A stretch of 13,949 nucleotides of DNA from Chloromonas sp. AAM2 (lineage: Eukaryota > Chlorophyta > Chlorophyceae > Chlamydomonadales > Chlamydomonadaceae): assembly GCA_004335635.1 (NCBI GenBank), contig QAXH01006443.1, positions 1 to 13,949 on the forward strand. The letters are read 5' to 3'. How positions within the stretch are numbered: the first letter of the stretch is position 1; each line of letters begins with the position of its first letter. The position numbers and the translations under genes are program-made. A model generated the notes under the pieces. The model searched no databases and was not told the DNA's origin. It saw only the letters and a list, made by a program, of their open reading frames with translations. This document shows positions 8,880 to 13,949 of this stretch, piece after piece.

Positions 8880-11800
8880 ATGGGGTTCTCTCGCCTCATC
8901 CTCGTGTGCCTGACGGCACTTCTTGCTGGAAGCACTGCAGCGCGGAAGCTGAAGGAGGATAAAGGAGACTTCGACTTCTTTTACTTTGTCAGGCAAGCCG
9001 TGGTGCCCGCAAGATTCTTTGGAACCACGCTTATTCCGCACACGCCTGGTTTGTCTGAATAAATCACCTCTGACTGACGCCGCAGGCAGTGGCCCGGCAC
9101 CTTCTGCTCGCAGCACGAATGCCCACTCCTGACAGAACGTGACTGGTGAGTTGTGTCGGTCACGAGTCGTGGCACGACGAACACTCCCATTGGAACACAT
9201 ATCAAAAACCTACACGTCGGAGTGGGCTGCCTTCCTCTCTGGTGGTCTAGCGCCATGACCGACTAAACCCTTTTGTATGCGTACGCAGGGAGCGCTTCAC
9301 CATCCATGGCCTCTGGCCCAACTATGCAGATGGCACCTGGCCCCAGTTCTGCGACAAGACCATGCCATTTGATGGTACGTGGCGACCTGCATTCGCAAAC
9401 CCCATCATGGTCCACCATTAGAGCATGCAGTGCTTGAGCACTGGCCAAATCGCTACAACTGCAGGTGCATTTAGCCGATAATAGACAACCCATGTTACAG
9501 ATTACAACTCTCTGGGTGCCAAACCAGTCACTATGTCTATGCCTGCAGTTGAAGAGATTGATGACCTTGTGCCTGACCTGAATGAGCTATGGCCCTCCTA
9601 CATGGACAGCCAGGATAGCGAGGGGTTCTGGGCCCACGAGTGGAACAAGCATGGCACCTGCGCTCTGTCTGCGCTACCAACAGAGCATAAGTACTTCAAG
9701 ACCGTCCTCAAGCTCAACAAGAAGTAAGGAACACAGTAACAGTCATTTCTAGGGGTACTGCGTGATGCTCAATGATCCCATCTCAAATTCGTCAAGTACC
9801 AAGCAACATTGTTGATTACTTCACCAACACATCACAGCGATCAGACATGTATTCTTGATCAAATCCATCTCGCCAGTGATTTGAATGTCTACTCCAGCAT
9901 CCACATCACCTCAGGCGAATTATTGTTTGCCAACCCCCCTGCCCCTATCCAACGTGCGGACAGACATTACGTCAACAGGCCTGGCTGGCTGTTGCTGTCA
10001 CATGTAATGCAGCTCGCCACTGCAATCATCACGATTGGCCACTGCTGCATCCATTCATGTAGTTTCGGCCCTTGCCTGACTGATCCCCACCTCTGTGCCT
10101 GCAGGTACAACCTTGGTGCTGCCTTCCAGGCCGCCCGCATCACGCCCTCCCCCAGCCGCGAGTACCCCAAGGAGGACGTGCTCCAGGCCGTGAGGAACCT
10201 GTACGGGGTGGACGTGCTGCTGCACTGCTCACAGGACGGACACCTGTCAGAGGTGGGTGAAGGAGAGGTGGCTTTTGGGGTCACATCAGGCGCCTGTGAG
10301 ATGTCCCTGCATGTGTGTGCCTGTGTGAGCATGAGCATCGAGAACGCTTTTGCTTGCTAAAGGATGAAACCTCCAGAGCGAGTCGTGTTACAGTTGCCTT
10401 TGGGCCCAAGGCTGTTCAGTACCTGAGGTGGGTATGTGTTTTTGCATCACACCAGGTGGCTGTGAGATGTACATCTGTGTGCTGGCGAGACCTTCACAGC
10501 AGGGGCACATGTATCATGCGATAACGTGTTCGTGCGGCTTGCCTGTGTTTTGGGCTGTGATTGTGTGGCGCATGTCATCTGACCTATGCCTTGCCGCAGT
10601 GTTCTATGTTCTATGTGTGTGTGTTCTGGCATGTGTCCCTGTTTACGTTGATGCTTGGGATTGCTGGCTGCTGTGGTCTTCACGCGAAAAAGCCCAAGCA
10701 ATTGATGCTGTGATCATTACGTGAAAGGATTGATGACTTGGTGCGTGTGCAGGTGTGGATGTGCATTGACAAGGACCTCAAGGCCATGGACTGCACTGCC
10801 GGCCCTAAGGACAAGGCCCAGTGCGGCAGTGTGATCATCGCACCCATCCCCGGTCAGTGGGGGCATGGGAAGCAGGACAGATGTCTTGATCAAAAGAGCA
10901 CACGCTCGCCTTCTTGTTTGCTTGCCTGAAAGCATGAGCGTTGTATGTCAACTGATTAACACGCTCGTCTACCTGTAAACATGAGCGTCTAATGCCAAAT
11001 CGACTTGCTTTGCTCCGGGAATGCAGATGTCTCGAGTATTGCCTGTTTGCATATCGATGTCGATGGCATGCACAGCCACAAGGGCCGCCATCTTTCTCAT
11101 GGTCTATGTTGCAACCCGCTGCTGTCTGGTTGTCTGCTTTTGGAACTCTTGTTTTCACTGAGCCTGCACAAGCATTGAGATGGGAGAGAACTTGTGTGCG
11201 GATGTCGTGCATTGCATTTGAGTGTTGCCCCCTTGCCTCCCCCCCTGCTGTGCCCTGTACACATGTTCACGTGTTTGCTGCCCTGCTTCGTTCTCTCCCA
11301 ATTATCGGCCTGGTGCTCACAGAATGCATGCGTCGCTGACCCGCCCGCAAGTGCGTTGCATGCATGTATGCTTGGCGCGGCATGGTTGCTCTAATCCGTG
11401 TGTTGATTTGCGTCGGCTCTGTCCAGGCTCCCACCACGGCGGTGACTGGGGACCTGACCCAAGCGATAAGCACCATCATGACAAGAACAAGGGCCGCAAG
11501 CACGACAAGAACAAGCACGAGAGCAAGCACTCCACGGCCTCTACCATTGAGCAGCAGGAGGCTACCAGCGAGCAAGAAGCGGCATGGCAATTTGAGGTGG
11601 CAAAGACAGACGGCGTTGTTGGACAGGCCGCAGCCGTTCTGCAGCCAGCAAAGCTCATTGCTGATTTGCCAGGGCTGGATGCAGTGGAGGTTGAGGGGCA
11701 TGAGGGCCACAGCAAGCATGACGATGATGATGATGATGATGATGATGATGACGACGGTGATGATGATGACGACGATGATGATGATGATGACGATGAAGAC

Positions 11801-12433
11801 CATGATCATGATCACGATCAGGACGATGATGATGATGACGACGATGATGATGAAGACCATGATCATGATCACGATCAGGACGACGATGATGATGACGACG
11901 ATGAGGATGAGGATGATGATGATGACCTGAAGCATGCGGATGCCGACGATCGCGACCATGACCATGACCACGATCATGACCATGACCATGACGACGATGA
12001 TGATGATGAGGACGATGACGATGATGGCATTCGCAAGCATCAGAACAAGGAGTTGATTGACCCTGCCCCAACCCAAGATGCAGCCACCCAAACCACCTCG
12101 GCCGCATTAACCACCGCCACAAATGCAGTGGATGCCAGTGCGCCCCATCCCCGGCCCGGTGTGCAGCCCAGCGCACTGACCCGCACACTCTGCATTGCGG
12201 GGGCCGGCTCCCTTGTCGGTGCTATCGTGCTCACCACTCTGATTGCCTCCTGGTCCCGGCGCCTGGCAGTGCAGGCAGACCGTGCGGACAACGGTCCATG
12301 GGTTCGCACGGGTCTGCAGCAGCCCATGGTGATTCCGGCAGGGTCCCGTATGCCGGCTGCGGCTGGGCAGGGTGAGGAGGAGGTGGAAAGGGACCCTGAG
12401 GCTGCACTAAGGAGGCCTCTGCTTCAGCCTTAG
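8880..12433 (+). CDS. RNase T2 with Asp/His-rich stalk and membrane anchor
   Basis: A class I secretory ribonuclease (RNase T2/S-like) that cuts single-stranded RNA through a 2',3'-cyclic phosphate. Seven exons: 8880-8992, 9086-9145, 9289-9374, 9501-9723, 10105-10252, 10753-10852 and 11427-12433, giving 578 aa. Intron 1 starts with GC; the rest are GT-AG. Residues 1-21 are a signal peptide (MGFSRLILVCLTALLAGSTAA). The enzyme starts at FDFFYFVRQWPGTFCSQHEC (31-50). CAS I is FTIHGLWPNY (61-70) with catalytic His64; CAS II is FWAHEWNKHGTC (129-140) with Glu133 and His137; it ends near VWMCIDKDLKAMDC (211-224). Eight Cys lie at 45, 50, 80, 140, 202, 214, 224 and 234. From 244 follow a His/Lys/Asp linker, a 102-residue Asp/His block (342-443), a Thr/Ala/Pro stalk, one transmembrane segment (497-519), SRR, and a 57-residue tail. 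Family members usually stop after the catalytic domain, so type I anchoring is inferred. An alternative ATG upstream in frame near 8829 would bury the signal peptide. Confidence 0.93.
10281..10470 (+). repeat. Direct repeat inside RNase T2 intron 5
   Basis: Bases 10281-10304 and 10447-10470 match at 21 of 24 positions, sharing TCACA, CAGG and CTGTGAGATGT. A copy of the donor context GAG|GTGGGT also precedes each (10250-10258 and about 10423-10431). The 500-nt intron may contain a local duplication. Confidence 0.6.
11720..12025 (+). repeat. Coding GAY/CAY repeat of the RNase T2 stalk
   Basis: 306 nt in frame encode 102 residues, almost all Asp with His in DHDHDHD runs and a few Glu. Within it a 57-nt unit (19 aa: DEDHDHDHDQ followed by nine Asp) is tandemly duplicated, 11792-11848 and 11849-11905, with two mismatches. 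Asp uses both GAT and GAC in irregular order, so the tract is not a simple trinucleotide run; some codons appear to have drifted while the protein stayed acidic. Confidence 0.95.
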
Positions 12434-13442
12434 ATGGCGCCTAGCAAGAGGGTTGAAGTGCGCTTGTTGGCAGCTTTGTACCGCACGCTTGGATGCCTTG
12501 CATAGCTGGCTTCTGGAGCCTCCTGCTTCCCTGTTCTAGTTTTCCGCTTCTTGTTGCTGCTATCCTGGTGGTGACTGACCACTCTGTGGTTTTCAGCAGG
12601 CAGGGAATTAAAGGAATGTAGCACACATGACCTATCACCAGCCTGCGTGCTCTCAGGGCCGCGTGACTGCTAGTTTTGCCTCGAGCATCACACGTGGCAT
12701 TCCATGGCAAGGCTGGCACAGCCTTTGGGTGGTCACGGTGTCTGGATCAGACGATTTCTCATTTTCATAGCCATGCAACTGTCTGCCAACACGTCTTCCA
12801 ACATGTGCATGGTTCGCTTTTTGTTTGGGGCTGATAATTGGCCGGGCCAGTGGCATGCCATGGGTTGCAGTGAAGAAGAGGGGGCTCTAAAATACCATCT
12901 GTAGCGGTGGCAGGGCTAGAGCGTACAGTCATTGGTTATTGATTGGCAAAACATGGCAGCGCACTCGAGGCTTCTCAATCACCTCGCAATGTGTGATCAC
13001 GTGATGGATTGGGCTGCTTGGCAACGAAAGGCCTGCTTGGATGGGCTTTTAAGTCTTGCGTGGCTTGCATCCGCATTGGATTTGTGTGATTGACCAGCCC
13101 AGGGCAAGCATCGCTGGAAGGATTTGCTGGTAAACTGTCCTATCTTTTTTTGGTTTGGTTAGATGTTGGTATGCACACTCTGCTAGTGTGGCAACTGAAG
13201 CTCTGTGTTGACATATATTGCCGACCTTGCAGTTGCATGTGCTGCACTCCACCTGTAAGTTGTACTGTATGGACTGGATGACTATCTGCAAACACGTGTA
13301 CACTTTTCCTTTATGGTGGCTGTGTTCTTGTGGCTCAGTTGCTGAGCCAAGACGTGTATATGGTGCGTAACAGTGTGTTATGAAGTAGTCTTTTCTTCGA
13401 GCATGTGGGCTGTAGCAGTAAGCATGTGGATAGTGCTGCCTG

Positions 13443-13450
13443 TATAAAAG
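13443..13450 (+). promoter_or_regulatory. TATA-like box TATAAAAG, no gene assigned
   Basis: A perfect TATAAAAG lies in the spacer after the RNase T2 gene. No coding exon was found downstream to the window end, so it may drive a non-coding transcript, a gene with a distant first coding exon, or be chance. Confidence 0.3.
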
Positions 13451-13579
13451 GATGGTGGTTCATCTGATGTGGTGAGGTTCCTACAAGTAAGCCATACATA
13501 TGACATACCCTTGTAACACCATTGCTCTCATCGGAATGTTGTAGAGTGTTAGGGACTGTAGGTTAGTCTGATCGGCCAT

Positions 13580-13600
13580 TGGTTGGCCCGTTGCCAACCA
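13580..13600. repeat. Short inverted repeat
   Basis: TGGTTGGC (13580-13587) and GCCAACCA (13593-13600) pair perfectly around a five-base loop. Further CCAACC motifs follow at 13609-13622. No known element recognised. Confidence 0.6.
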
Positions 13601-13856
13601 GGTATGCCCAACCAGGCCAACCGGAGATTGATGTAAATCTTTTTGATGCAAAAATTAGTAGAAACAGGTGCATTTGGTTGCTGTTGATGTGTCTGGACCA
13701 TCTGTCAATGCATGTTGAAGGTCGCTGCAGCCACGTCAATCAGTACTGAGCCCGGCCAGGTGCTGGGTATGCTGACTGGAGTGTAACCGAGTCAACCAGT
13801 CAGTCAGCAGCTCACAATGACTAGTGGTGTAGGGGTCAAGTAATTACATATGTTAC

Positions 13857-13949
13857 TTAGTTAGGCACAAAGGTGGATGCAAAGAAAACCGCGGGCTCAG
13901 CCTCCTTCCGCCACATCTGTGGGGTCATGTCAGAAAATGACGGGACCAC
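13857..13949 (-). CDS. Possible terminal exon of a gene beyond the right edge
   Basis: Reading in from the right edge, the minus strand is open for 30 codons to a TAA at 13857-13859, with protein-like composition (SDMTPQMWRKEAEPAVFFAS). A minus-strand TGTAA is at 13848-13844, very close after the stop. Thirty open codons can arise by chance, so the support is weak and no family is recognised. Confidence 0.22.
   Translation of the reverse strand: MVPSFSDMTPQMWRKEAEPAVFFASTFVPN

Larger units (their letters stand above)
12434..13856. other. RNase T2 3' UTR and intergenic DNA
   Basis: No ORF here has protein-like composition with splice support on either strand. TGTAA motifs on the plus strand at 13254-13258, 13512-13516, 13632-13636 and 13782-13786 are possible poly(A) signals; the first would give an 820-nt 3' UTR. 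A 10-bp palindrome containing the G-box core CACGTG is at 12996-13005. A TATA-like box and a hairpin are listed separately. Confidence 0.5.

Noticed and set aside
9809..10360. 183-codon plus-strand ORF
   Set aside because: It reads through RNase T2 intron 4, exon 5 and part of intron 5; only 10105-10252 is coding, in that same frame.
11364..11930. 188-codon plus-strand ORF ending in poly-Met/Thr
   Set aside because: Frame-shifted shadow of RNase T2 exon 7; the real frame continues from the conserved catalytic exons and ends with a TM segment.
11267..12091. 274-codon minus-strand ORF rich in Ile and Val
   Set aside because: It is the antisense image of the Asp/His codon repeat of the RNase T2 stalk; the plus strand carries the validated frame.
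11655..12188. 177-codon minus-strand ORF rich in His and Arg
   Set aside because: Same cause: GAT/GAC repeats read as ATC/GTC or CAT/CGT on the other strand. The repeat lacks stops in several frames.
13049..13303. 84-codon Cys-rich minus-strand ORF
   Set aside because: The cysteines do not form a known zinc-binding pattern and the composition follows the TGCA-rich background.
1..13949. Bacterial or organellar origin, CRISPR array, tRNA or rRNA
   Set aside because: The spliceosomal introns, transit peptides and signal peptide show a nuclear eukaryotic region; no spaced repeat array and no tRNA or rRNA pattern was seen.

Overview
This window looks like nuclear DNA from a green alga (Chlorophyta), most likely near the Chlamydomonadales. 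Its genes are broken by many short introns (54-574 nt) with GT-AG borders and pyrimidine/TGCAG acceptors. Two genes encode chloroplast proteins with algal-style transit peptides, and a TGTAA motif, the usual chlorophyte polyadenylation signal, lies about 550 nt past one stop codon. The species cannot be fixed from the sequence. All gene models here come from reading frames, splice-phase agreement and family knowledge; no search was run.

Layout. (1) 1-621, minus strand: two phase-compatible exons of a gene running off the left edge. They resemble the C-terminal PD-(D/E)XK-like domain of Crinkler-type proteins. (2) 756-1623, plus strand: a leucine-rich ORF of unknown function, followed 305 bp later by a decayed second copy of its 3' end. 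(3) 1624-2924: mostly featureless, with one weak exon candidate and a short direct repeat. (4) 2925-4413, minus strand: a complete four-exon gene for a 182-residue chloroplast [2Fe-2S] ferredoxin with a C-terminal extension. (5) 4624-7464, plus strand: a complete nine-exon CHLI gene (magnesium chelatase AAA+ subunit I, 415 aa), divergent from the ferredoxin across only 210 bp. (6) 8204-8716, plus strand: three phase-consistent exons of an unrecognised small gene, 5' end unresolved. (7) 8880-12433, plus strand: a complete seven-exon gene for a 578-residue class I RNase T2. It has a signal peptide, the full catalytic domain, a His/Lys-rich linker, a 102-residue Asp/His stalk, one transmembrane segment and a short tail. 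(8) 12434-13949: 3' UTR and intergenic DNA, with an orphan TATA-like box, a small hairpin and a doubtful terminal exon at the right edge.

The ferredoxin and CHLI share one short promoter interval and both act in the chloroplast; CHLI is known to be redox-regulated through thioredoxin, which lies downstream of ferredoxin. The RNase T2 is the most unusual gene: secreted or vacuolar RNase T2 enzymes normally end soon after the catalytic domain, but this one appears to be anchored in a membrane on a polyacidic, histidine-studded stalk. No mobile element, CRISPR array, rRNA or tRNA was seen.
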